Source: Pseudoblastomonas marina (GTDB lineage Bacteria; Pseudomonadota; Alphaproteobacteria; Sphingomonadales; Sphingomonadaceae). Taken from it: DNA of 64,000 bases. The DNA is taken from NCBI RefSeq assembly GCF_014641655.1, contig NZ_BMID01000001.1, positions 744,001-808,000 on the forward strand. The letters run 5' to 3'. The notes under the pieces are model-generated. The model worked only from the letters and a program-made list of their open reading frames with translations. It searched no databases and was not told where the DNA came from. Shown here piece by piece: positions 56,394 through 64,000 of the stretch (positions within the stretch are counted from its first letter, which is position 1; every line of letters begins with the position of its first letter). The position numbers and the translations under genes are program-made.

Positions 56394-57746
56394 TCACTGG
56401 CGGAGCGGAATCTGAATCAAATTGTTGCCGCGCGCGACGAACAGGGTCGCGCTCCCGGCCACGTTGCGCAGCGCCTCGGACAGGTCGGCCGCGCTCGCCA
56501 CGCGCTCGCCGTTGACGCCGATCACGAGGTCGCCTTCGGCAAGCCCCGAGCGTTCGGCCAGCGAGCCGGACTGGACCGATGCGACCACGGCACCGCGAAC
56601 CTGTTCGGGAAAGCCGTCGCCCGCCCGCTTGTCGCGGAAGGTTGCACCGAGCGCGGCGAGCGAACCGCCTCCGCCGCCTTGGCCGCCCTGCGGTTCGCCA
56701 CCGCGCGGGGCTTCGGCGACCTCGACCCGGCGCGGTTCGGCGACCCGCAGGGTCAGGCGCTGCGTCTGCCCGCCGCGCCTAATGCCGAGCGCGACTTGCG
56801 TCCCCGGCGCGGCGACCCCGATGATCGCCGTGAGATTGCCGGGCGTGTTGATCGTGCGGCCATTGGCCTCGACGATCACGTCGCCCTGCCGCAACCCGGC
56901 CTCGGCTGCGGGGCTGCCGGGTTCGACCCGCTCTACCAGCGCGCCGCGATTGCTGGTGCCCGACCGGGCGTCGATCGGCGCGATGCTCACCCCGATGCGA
57001 CCGCGCCGGACCTCGCCGTCGTTGCGCAATTGGGCGAGCACTGCGAGTGCCATGTTGATCGGCACCGCAAAGCCGATCCCGGCATTGTCTCCGCCGCGCG
57101 AATAGATCGCGGTGTTGATCCCTATCAGACGGCCACGCGAATCGATCAGCGCGCCGCCGCTATTGCCGGGATTGACCGCCGCGTCGGTCTGGATGAAATC
57201 CTCGATGCCGTCGCCGATCCCGCTGCGCCCGGTGCCCGAGATGATGCCCATCGTCAGCGTCTGGTCGATCCCGAAGGGATAGCCGATCGCGAAGGCGAGG
57301 TCGCCCGAGCGCAGCAGCGAGCTGTCGGCAAGTTCGATCGGACGCAAATCGCGCGCTTCGATCCGCAGCAGTGCGATATCGGTCTGCGGATCGCGCCCCA
57401 CGACCGTCGCGTCGTAGATCCGGCCGTCGGACAGCTCGATCCTGACCGAGGTCGCATTCTCGACGACGTGGTTGTTGGTCACGACCTCGCCGCGCGCGGC
57501 ATCGACGATCACGCCCGAACCATTGCCGGAGGCCTTGGGCTCGGCACCCGGGCCTTCGCGCGGATCGCGGCCCATGGTGAGCACCTTGACCACCGAGCGC
57601 GAGGCTTCGGCGATCTGCGGGGCATAGGAATAGACCCCGCGATCCTCGTCGAACGGCACCGGCGTGGCGGTCTGTGCGATCGCGGGGGCCGACAGGGCAA
57701 GGGCGGAGACACTCGCGGCAAGCGCGATCAGGCGGCGAACGGTCAA
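56394..57746 (-). CDS. HtrA/Deg-family serine protease with two PDZ domains
   Basis: A 450-residue S1C protease with a signal peptide (residues 1-25, ending AIAQ). Triad His93 (VTNNHVVEN), Asp123 (PQTDIALLRI) and Ser196 (NPGNSGGALI) are intact. PDZ1 is about residues 245-340 (GRIGVSIAPID, GSPAAEAGLRQGDVIVEANG); a Gly-rich linker leads to PDZ2 about 370-450 (GSLAERSGLAEGDLVIGVNGERV). It degrades or refolds periplasmic proteins. It overlaps the histidine-kinase stop by 4 bases (ATGA) and is last of the HtrA-RR-HK-HtrA run. Confidence 0.93.
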   Translation of the reverse strand: MTVRRLIALAASVSALALSAPAIAQTATPVPFDEDRGVYSYAPQIAEASRSVVKVLTMGRDPREGPGAEPKASGNGSGVIVDAARGEVVTNNHVVENATSVRIELSDGRIYDATVVGRDPQTDIALLRIEARDLRPIELADSSLLRSGDLAFAIGYPFGIDQTLTMGIISGTGRSGIGDGIEDFIQTDAAVNPGNSGGALIDSRGRLIGINTAIYSRGGDNAGIGFAVPINMALAVLAQLRNDGEVRRGRIGVSIAPIDARSGTSNRGALVERVEPGSPAAEAGLRQGDVIVEANGRTINTPGNLTAIIGVAAPGTQVALGIRRGGQTQRLTLRVAEPRRVEVAEAPRGGEPQGGQGGGGGSLAALGATFRDKRAGDGFPEQVRGAVVASVQSGSLAERSGLAEGDLVIGVNGERVASAADLSEALRNVAGSATLFVARGNNLIQIPLRQ

Positions 57747-59182
57747 TGGCTTCTCCCGGTGGATGGTAGGCTATCGGAACCGGCGACTGCCGGCAGGATG
57801 ATGTCGAGCCGGAATCCGGCGGCAAGATTGGTCGCGCGCACGTCGCCGCCCGCGCGCAGCGCGACGGTCTTGACCAGCGCGAGGCCGAGCCCGTGACCGC
57901 TGGCTTGGCCGAGCGCGTCGCTGAAACCCGGTTCGAAGATCCGGCGGATCGTGTCCTCGGGCACGCGCGGCCCGTCATTCTCGACCGCGATACGAACCTC
58001 GCCGACGGCCTCGGCCACCGAACAGCGCACGGTCGAACCTGGCTCGGCGAACTTGATCGCATTCGACAGCACGTTCTCGAGCATCCGGTCGAGCAGGTCG
58101 CCTACCGCGCGGGTCTGCGCGGGGGAGAGGTCACACTCGAAGGTGAGCTCTTTCTCGTCGGCGAGATAGGTGAACATATCGTCGACCAGTGTGCGCAGGC
58201 GTTCGTCGACGCGGACGATCGACTGGGCGCGTGGGCTGACCTCGGCATCGATGATGCCGAGCAGGGTGCGGCAGCGTTTGTCGACCAGCGCGAGGCGCGC
58301 ATCGGCAGCCGCGAGGCGTTCCTCCTGTGCCTCGTCGCCGTCGATCGCCTCGAGATGCTTGCGCGCGACCATGACGGGCCCGCGCAAATCGTGCGCGACG
58401 TGGCGGTGGAGGCGGCCGAGCCCCGCGATCATGTCGGCCGACCGTCCGAGCAGTGCGTTGAGATGGTGAGCGAGGAGGCGGAACTCGGGACGCGGATCGT
58501 CCTCGTCGGCGCGCTCGGAAAAGCGGTTGGCATCGGCGCGATCGAGCAGCGCGTTGAAGATATCGAGCCGCCTGCGCCAGCTGCGCGCGAGATAGGAGGC
58601 GAGCCCGATCGAGAGCAGCAGGAAGGCAAGCGCGATCCCGGCCGCGAGCAGATAGGCCGAGCGCACGAGCTTCGGATCGCGGCTGACCGTGCGACCGAGC
58701 AGCAGCTGCGTCCCGTCATCGAGTTCGCGCGTGACCACCATCGCCTCGCCGCCATCGGCCTGGCAGGCAACCTCCTTCGCCAGAGCGATGCGGTTGGAAA
58801 GCCCGCGCGGCCAGTCGACCCCGTCGGTGCCGATCGTATCTCCGCCGGGGCGGCGCAGCAGGGCGACGGCGCGCTGGCGCTCGCCGCTGTCGCACAATCC
58901 GCCGTCGCTGCCTTCGAGCGCGCGGATCCGCACGAGCGTTTCGACCTCCGCCGCGCGTTCCTCGGGTCGGAGGTCTCGAGGCAGACTGTCGAGCTTGCTG
59001 GCGAGAAGCGCGGCGTCGGCTTCGGCGCGGACCAGTGCGGTTTCGCGCGCGCTTTGCGAGACCAGCTGGAGCAATCCGAAGGTGAGTGCGGCGAGCGCGA
59101 GGGCGGCAAGCGCAGCGACCACCAGCCAGGTACGCAGCGGGAGCCAACCCTGGAGCGCGCCGCGTTCATCCAACGCCGCCAT
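57743..59182 (-). CDS. Sensor histidine kinase
   Basis: A 479-residue transmembrane kinase. TM1 about 18-40, a periplasmic domain of about 130 residues with Cys97 and Cys140, TM2 about 176-198, then HAMP-like linker. H-box RHVAHDLRGPV (His264), N-box ENVLSNAIKFA and G2 SGHGLGLALVK are intact. ATG 59182 overlaps the response-regulator gene by 17 bases. Flanked by two HtrA genes, so it probably senses periplasmic protein damage or proteolysis products, much as Cpx and Rse systems do; this is inference. Confidence 0.92.
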   Translation of the reverse strand: MAALDERGALQGWLPLRTWLVVAALAALALAALTFGLLQLVSQSARETALVRAEADAALLASKLDSLPRDLRPEERAAEVETLVRIRALEGSDGGLCDSGERQRAVALLRRPGGDTIGTDGVDWPRGLSNRIALAKEVACQADGGEAMVVTRELDDGTQLLLGRTVSRDPKLVRSAYLLAAGIALAFLLLSIGLASYLARSWRRRLDIFNALLDRADANRFSERADEDDPRPEFRLLAHHLNALLGRSADMIAGLGRLHRHVAHDLRGPVMVARKHLEAIDGDEAQEERLAAADARLALVDKRCRTLLGIIDAEVSPRAQSIVRVDERLRTLVDDMFTYLADEKELTFECDLSPAQTRAVGDLLDRMLENVLSNAIKFAEPGSTVRCSVAEAVGEVRIAVENDGPRVPEDTIRRIFEPGFSDALGQASGHGLGLALVKTVALRAGGDVRATNLAAGFRLDIILPAVAGSDSLPSTGRSH

Positions 59183-59996
59183 CCGCCGTTTCGTCTCCGG
59201 CCGCCAGATTGGCGAGGTTGCGCAAGGCGAAGCCCTGCGACCAGATATTGACCACCAGCGGGTGATAGGCCTCGGGGATGGCACCGCATTGCTTCTTGAG
59301 GCTGCGGCGCAGACGCTTGATCGCCTGGTCGACCGTATTGGCGTATTCCTCGGGGATGTGGCTCCAGCCTTTGCCGATCCAGCAGCGGTCCCACAGCATT
59401 GACTGACTCAAGGGATTGCCCTGTTCGCGGTGGAGTTCGACGAGGATGTCGGTCTCGCGCGTGGTCAGCGCGATCGGTTCGCCATGGATGCTTACCACGC
59501 GCGCCTGCTCGTCGATCGCGAGCGGGTAGATCGACCATTCCTCTTTCGCCTTGGCGGGCTTGCGTCCGCGCAATTGCGCGGCGACGCGGGCGACGAGCTC
59601 TTCCGGGCTGGCGGGCTTGGGGATGTAATCGTCGGCCCCGCGCGCGAGCAGGCCGTGGATCCGCTGGTCCTCTCCGCCGAGCAGCGAATAGACCAGCACC
59701 GGCGTATCGGCCGGGGTGGCGAGGCCTTCCCCCGCACGGATGCGGTCGAGCACTTCGAGCCCTTCGAGGCCCGGATTGATCCGGTCGAGCAGGACGACGT
59801 CGTAGGTCGTGGCCGCGAGGCGCTCGATCGCGTCCTCGCCGGTCGTCACGAGGTCCACCGTGCCGAATCCGGCAGCATCGAGCGCGTCGCGGATTTCCTC
59901 GCCGATCTCGTCTTCGAGCACCAGAGCCCGGGCATCGGCAAACAGTTCGCCCGTGCGCGCGGCCACTTCGCGGTCGAGGGTGGCGGCGGCGCTCAT
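59166..59996 (-). CDS. OmpR-type response regulator
   Basis: A 276-residue protein. The REC domain begins after a 20-residue extension, with acidic pair Glu28/Asp29 (LVLEDE), phospho-acceptor Asp71 (DVVLLDRINPGLEG) and Lys127 (YIPKPAS). Ser104 replaces the usual Thr. The C-terminal winged helix (about 160-260) shows PIALTTRETDILVELHREQGNPLS and TVDQAIKRLRRSLKK. It is coupled to the upstream HtrA gene by ATGA and to the kinase by overlap. It likely controls its own operon and the adjacent envelope genes. Confidence 0.93.
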   Translation of the reverse strand: MSAAATLDREVAARTGELFADARALVLEDEIGEEIRDALDAAGFGTVDLVTTGEDAIERLAATTYDVVLLDRINPGLEGLEVLDRIRAGEGLATPADTPVLVYSLLGGEDQRIHGLLARGADDYIPKPASPEELVARVAAQLRGRKPAKAKEEWSIYPLAIDEQARVVSIHGEPIALTTRETDILVELHREQGNPLSQSMLWDRCWIGKGWSHIPEEYANTVDQAIKRLRRSLKKQCGAIPEAYHPLVVNIWSQGFALRNLANLAAGDETADGGVG

Positions 59997-61366
59997 AGCG
60001 GGCCCTGCGGGAAGCGCTTCTGGTCGCCGGGGCGACGTTCCTGCGATGCGCGCGCGGTCAGCGGCAGGGCGACGTGGAACGTTCCCATCCCTTCGCGCTG
60101 GATGCGCAGCACTGCAACATCTCCCCCCATCGACCCCACCCTGGCCTGGAGCGACCCTAGATCACCCGGTTGCTGGCCGTTAACTGCCAGAATTATATCG
60201 CCTTCGTAAAGCCCGTAGAGCTGGGCGAGCGAACCTTCCTCGACCGAGTCGATCACGATGCTGCCGTCCCGCTCTGAAAACGTGGCGCCGAAGGTGCGAT
60301 TTTTCCCAGAGGTATCAACGGGGTAAAGCGAGAGTGTGGCGACACGACCGCGCTCGCCGGCACTCGGGTCGTCTTTCCCCAACGCGACCTGTTCGATCCG
60401 CCTTGTCCCGTTTCGGATCAAGGTGATGGCACGCGTTTCGCCAGGTCGCGAATCGAGCAGCGCGAGCGACAGGTCGCGCGCGAGCCGAAGCTTACGCTCG
60501 CCGATCGCCAGGATGATGTCGCCGATCTTCATCCCGGCCTGCGCCGCGGCGCTGCCGGGCAGCACTTCGTCGATCAGCAGGCCTTTCTCTCCGTCGGCTC
60601 CCAGGGCGGCCGCGATTGCGGGATCGGCGCTCGACACCTTCACGCCCAGCGCGCCCCGGTCGACCTCGCCCTTCGCGGCGAGTTCGGGCACGATCCGCGC
60701 CACGAGTTCGGCCGGTATGGCGAGCGCGATCCCCATGTCGAACAGCGTTTCGGGCGGGGTGGCGGTGTTGACGCCGAGGACCCGGCCCTGTTCGTCGATC
60801 AGCGGCCCGCCGCTATTGCCGGGATTGAGCGCGGCATCGTGCTGGAGGAAATCGACCGGCCAGGCCGCATCGTAGGCCCGGTCGTATCCGCTGACGATCC
60901 CGGCGGTCACCGAGAAGCGCTTTCCCATCGGGCTGCCCAGCGCAAAGACCTTCGTCCCAAGCCCCGCTTTCGATCTAGGCGCGAGCTTGAGCGGGATCAG
61001 CGGTTCGTCGGGTTCGATCCTGACGACCGCGAGGTCCGTGCGCGGATCGCGCCCGACCACGGTGCCCGTGAAAGTACGACCGTCGGCGAAAGATACGCGG
61101 ACCGTGTCGCCCTTGGCCCGAGCGACGACATGGGCATTGGTGACGATCAAACCCGATGCATGTGCGACGAAACCGCTGCCGTCGGGATCGTCTTCCTCCG
61201 CGCCATAGGAGATCGTCACCACCGAGCGCATGGCGATGTCGATCACGGACGGTTCACGCGCGGTGACCTCCGCGTCGGACGCGTCGAGCGTCGCGGCCTT
61301 GATGGGAAGCGGTGCGCACAGGGTAGGCAGCATCGCAAGGCTCCCCAGCAAAATGTTGATTTTCAT
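59993..61366 (-). CDS. HtrA/Deg-family serine protease heading the two-component operon
   Basis: A 457-residue S1C protease with a signal peptide (residues 1-24). Triad His79 (LIVTNAHVV), Asp111 (DPRTDLAVV) and Ser185 (NPGNSGGPLI) are intact. Two PDZ domains follow: about residues 230-325 (GALGVKVSS, PGSAAAQAGMKIGDIILAIGE) and about 345-435 (EGSLAQLYGLYEGDIILAVNG). First gene of the run, divergent from the membrane-protein gene at 61511 across 144 bases. A probable periplasmic protease whose loss or activity may feed the kinase below. Confidence 0.93.
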   Translation of the reverse strand: MKINILLGSLAMLPTLCAPLPIKAATLDASDAEVTAREPSVIDIAMRSVVTISYGAEEDDPDGSGFVAHASGLIVTNAHVVARAKGDTVRVSFADGRTFTGTVVGRDPRTDLAVVRIEPDEPLIPLKLAPRSKAGLGTKVFALGSPMGKRFSVTAGIVSGYDRAYDAAWPVDFLQHDAALNPGNSGGPLIDEQGRVLGVNTATPPETLFDMGIALAIPAELVARIVPELAAKGEVDRGALGVKVSSADPAIAAALGADGEKGLLIDEVLPGSAAAQAGMKIGDIILAIGERKLRLARDLSLALLDSRPGETRAITLIRNGTRRIEQVALGKDDPSAGERGRVATLSLYPVDTSGKNRTFGATFSERDGSIVIDSVEEGSLAQLYGLYEGDIILAVNGQQPGDLGSLQARVGSMGGDVAVLRIQREGMGTFHVALPLTARASQERRPGDQKRFPQGPL

Positions 61367-61510
61367 CGATTGGTCCCTCGAATTGACAGGGCTTCGCTAT
61401 GCCGGGCGGGACCAGGCCGGTCGATGTACGAAATCAGACAGGCGGGCGATTGGCTTGCGTGACGGCGGACTTCGCGTAGAACTGCGACCGATCGGTTCGA
61501 GGGGGACAGG

Positions 61511-62431
61511 ATGGCGGAACAGGCGGCTGCGACCGGGGCGCGAAAGAGCGCGAACTTCTTCCAGATTTTCATCGAGGTGTTCTCGATCGTGGCCGCGCTG
61601 TTGCTGTTCGCTTCGGCCTATATCCAGTATCGCCTGTTCGCCTCGCTCGACCTGCCTTTCTTCCTCGTCGCCAGCACCGAGGACATCCTGCTCGGCGGGT
61701 TCTCGATCCTCGCGACGACGCTCGACCAGTTCCTCCGGATGGCATTTTGGCTCGCGCTGCCGACCCATCTCGTGGTGTTCGCGGCGATCATTCTCCTTTC
61801 TTTCGCCACCTGCCGCCTGCTGGGCTGGAGCGGGTGGTGGAGAAGGGTCGCGGTCGTGGCGCTATTGACCGCGCTGGTGCTCGGCTTGCGCGCGATGCTG
61901 GCCGATTCCTTCCCGCTTCACGGTAATGCGAACACCGTCCAGGACTGGATTCGCGGCGCGTTCGGCCCGGTCGATGCCAACGGCCCGCTCGGCATGTGGA
62001 GCTTCATCCTGCGCCTGCTGGCCTGGACAGCTTTGGCGCTGGTGCCAGTGGCGCTGCTGTTCCGGGTGATCGGCCGGCGCGAAGGTACGCGCCCCGGCTG
62101 GCGCGAGGTCTTCGCCTTTGCGCGCAGTCTCGGCGAACCGACGCTGTTTCTGGTCTTGCTGCTGCTCGTGGCGGGATCGGTGCCGCCGGCGATCTACCAG
62201 AGCTTCAGCTGGGGTAAGGGCAAGGTCACCGAGATCACCCCCGAAGCCGCGCTCACCGGTTGCGAGGGTGGCGAGCTGTTCGTGGTCTGGTCGGGTTCGA
62301 AGGCAGAGGTTCTGCGTTGCTTTGCTGCCTCGGGCGAGCGCGATTTCGTCGTCCTGCGCGGCGAGCACACGGTGATCGAGCTCGAGCGCCAGAACGTGCG
62401 GGGCAGCACGCTCGAACGCATCGAACCCTGA
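61511..62431 (+). CDS. Multi-pass membrane protein, unknown function
   Basis: A 306-residue protein with five or six hydrophobic segments (FSIVAALLLFASAYIQY, LVVFAAIILLSFATCRLL, VVALLTALVLGLRAML, LLAWTALALVPVALLF, LFLVLLLLVAGSVPPAIY). A C-terminal 70-residue soluble part has two cysteines (TGCEGG, LRCFAA) and a beta-rich VLRGEHTVIELERQ. No family recognised. It is divergent from the HtrA operon and precedes the phosphoesterase gene by 99 bases. Confidence 0.65.
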   Translation: MAEQAAATGARKSANFFQIFIEVFSIVAALLLFASAYIQYRLFASLDLPFFLVASTEDILLGGFSILATTLDQFLRMAFWLALPTHLVVFAAIILLSFATCRLLGWSGWWRRVAVVALLTALVLGLRAMLADSFPLHGNANTVQDWIRGAFGPVDANGPLGMWSFILRLLAWTALALVPVALLFRVIGRREGTRPGWREVFAFARSLGEPTLFLVLLLLVAGSVPPAIYQSFSWGKGKVTEITPEAALTGCEGGELFVVWSGSKAEVLRCFAASGERDFVVLRGEHTVIELERQNVRGSTLERIEP

Positions 62432-62530
62432 TCGGCTGCTGCGCCCGATCGTAGTTAACGCGACCCTTACCAATCTACTCATATACCCCCGGTGCCGGAC
62501 AGAGGCCGGCCGCTGAGGGGGAAATCGTCG

Positions 62531-63997
62531 ATGACCGTGCGCCATGTCGTCCTGTCGGATCTGCATCTGGGGGCGAAGGAAAGCCTGCTCACCCATCTCG
62601 ACCATCGCGGGGAGGTCGCGCGCGATCCCTCCGACGTGATGTGCCGACTGGGCGAGGCGCTGCGCGCTACCGTCGCTCCGCTATCCGACGGCGAGCCGGT
62701 GCAACTGGTGCTGATGGGCGATGCGCTCGATCTCGGGCTCACGCCGTTCGGAACGGTCAGCCGCGCATTCCTCCACCTGGTCGATGCGCTGTGGCCCGAA
62801 GGCGAGCCGCAGGTCTTCTCTCGCGACATCCTCTGCATCCCCGGCAATCACGATCACCATCTGTGGCGGATGGCGCAGGACAGGGCCTTCGTCGATGCTA
62901 TCGCCGCTGCGCCCGAGACGGATATCCCATCCGACATTCCCCACGTATCGCGCGCCACCGGCAACCCGACCTATCGCTGCGAGCTGATGGAAGCGATCCT
63001 GACCAAGCGCGCACATATGCGCGGCGCGAGCGTGCGGATCGCCTACCCGAATTATGCCGTAGCCAATGAAGATTCGAGCCGTGCCGTCGTCTTCCACCAT
63101 GGCCATTATATCGATGCGATGTACCGCACCCTCTCGCGCTTGCGCGCATGGATCGCGGGCAGCGACCCCAAGGGCGAGACGATCGCCCAGATCGAGGCCG
63201 AGAACGGCGCCTGGGTCGATTTCCTGTGGTCGAACCTCGGGTCCTGCGGGGAGTGGGGCAGCGAGGCCGATACGCTTTACGAAACCATGCTCGATGCCGG
63301 CGCGAGCCACGATTTCGCCGAGGCGCTCGCCCTGCGCGTATGCGGCGATCTCGGCACGAAGATGGGGGTGCGCGGGGATACCGAGATCAAGTACGGGGTC
63401 ACCGTCGAACAGGCGATCCGTGGGATCGTCGACCTGACTGCAGGCCGCACCGCGCAATCGCAGCGCGACGGCTATGCCCATGTTCTGTCGCGCGGCGAGG
63501 TGGACGATCTCGGCTGGTTCATGTCGGGCCCGGTGGCGAAGCAGCTCGAGCAAGAACTCGGCCGCGTGCCCGAGAACTGCTCGCTGGTGTTCGGTCACAC
63601 CCACAAGCCGTTCCAGGATCAGGTGAAGGCCGACGGCTTCGCCAAGCCGCTCGGCGTCTACAATACCGGCGGCTGGGTGCTCGACCAGCCGACTCTGATG
63701 GCGACGCAGGGCGGCGCGGCGATGTTCGTCGACGATCGATTGGGAGTCGCCAGTCTGCGCCTGTTCAACGATTGCGTCGGCGGGCGGATGCGCGGGGTGC
63801 ATGCCGCGGGTTGCGGGATGCGCACGCGTGAAGACGCTGCGCTGGTGACGCGGTTGCAGGTGCAGGTCGAGGCCAATCGCGCGGGCTGGGATGCCTTCAC
63901 CGCCGCCACGAAGAACCGGATCGAGCGCGGCAGCGCCGAGACAGTGGAGCGCTTCCTCGACCGCGAGCACTGTGTGCTGAAGGAGGCGGCCCAATGA
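62531..63997 (+). CDS. Calcineurin-like metallophosphoesterase
   Basis: A 488-residue protein with the full dimetal signature: SDLHLGAKES, LMGDALDLGL, CIPGNHDHHLWR, FHHGHYID and FGHTHKPF. The insert between residues 130 and 330 is larger than in simple phosphodiesterases, so the substrate is uncertain; UDP-diacylglucosamine hydrolase and exonuclease-type relatives are smaller. ATG 62531 follows GAGGGGGAAA. The stop overlaps an ATG at 63994 (ATGA), so another gene starts here and continues past the window. Confidence 0.85.
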   Translation: MTVRHVVLSDLHLGAKESLLTHLDHRGEVARDPSDVMCRLGEALRATVAPLSDGEPVQLVLMGDALDLGLTPFGTVSRAFLHLVDALWPEGEPQVFSRDILCIPGNHDHHLWRMAQDRAFVDAIAAAPETDIPSDIPHVSRATGNPTYRCELMEAILTKRAHMRGASVRIAYPNYAVANEDSSRAVVFHHGHYIDAMYRTLSRLRAWIAGSDPKGETIAQIEAENGAWVDFLWSNLGSCGEWGSEADTLYETMLDAGASHDFAEALALRVCGDLGTKMGVRGDTEIKYGVTVEQAIRGIVDLTAGRTAQSQRDGYAHVLSRGEVDDLGWFMSGPVAKQLEQELGRVPENCSLVFGHTHKPFQDQVKADGFAKPLGVYNTGGWVLDQPTLMATQGGAAMFVDDRLGVASLRLFNDCVGGRMRGVHAAGCGMRTREDAALVTRLQVQVEANRAGWDAFTAATKNRIERGSAETVERFLDREHCVLKEAAQ

Positions 63998-64000
63998 ACG

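Noticed and set aside
1-64000. CRISPR arrays, tRNA/rRNA genes, insertion sequences or prophage
   Set aside because: No regularly spaced repeats, cloverleaf sequences, transposase, integrase or phage genes were seen in the whole window.

Overview
The window is a GC-rich, densely coded stretch of chromosome from an alphaproteobacterium, most likely Sphingomonadales and probably an Erythrobacter/Qipengyuania-type Erythrobacteraceae. The evidence is the gene content (HdaA, DUF2794, TIGR02281-type aspartic protease, lptD-surA-pdxA-ksgA, many secreted TPR proteins), frequent ATGA/GTGA gene overlaps and heavy G/C third-position codon use. I see no rRNA or tRNA gene, insertion sequence, prophage or CRISPR array. 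The only mobile-type module is a small vapBC toxin-antitoxin pair. The longest gaps without a gene are about 270 bases.

Layout. 1-2.5 kb: end of a cysteine desulfurase gene with its ferredoxin, a small outer-membrane beta-barrel gene with a G10 tract in its leader, and a DJ-1/PfpI protein. 2.6-7.3 kb: a secreted TPR protein, parC and a small exported protein. 7.5-13.9 kb: the envelope/ribosome cluster lptD-surA-pdxA-ksgA, ending in a membrane-anchored aspartic protease. 14-18 kb: pepA-holC-lipoprotein, ndk, a VOC protein and an NTF2-like protein. 18-23 kb: purM-purN, with PurN fused to an MmcQ/YjbR domain, divergent from an exported protein-hdaA-cysE-DUF2794 operon. 23-30 kb: two membrane proteins, an SDR dehydrogenase, then glmU-lipoprotein-vapBC-glmS. 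30-38 kb: a GGDEF-EAL protein, purQ, purS, an M16 peptidase and purC. 38-42.8 kb: hmgA-fahA (tyrosine/homogentisate degradation) divergent from a TonB-dependent-receptor-like gene.

The most striking part is 42.8-61.4 kb, where twelve consecutive minus-strand genes encode what looks like an envelope proteolysis and signalling system. In transcription order they are an HtrA-type serine protease, an OmpR-type response regulator, a histidine kinase and a second HtrA protease, all overlapping. Next come a small secreted PPC-like protein, a secreted CHAT-domain caspase-like protease, four secreted TPR proteins, a paralogue of the PPC-like protein and a secreted C14 caspase-like protease. All non-TCS products carry export signals and all four protease active sites are intact. 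The TPR proteins share a C-terminal motif that also occurs in the isolated TPR gene at 2.6-4.3 kb. I know of no described system with this composition. The functional link is inferred from gene order, shared motifs and common export.

The window ends with a divergent membrane protein and a calcineurin-like phosphoesterase, whose stop codon overlaps the start of another gene cut off by the window edge.
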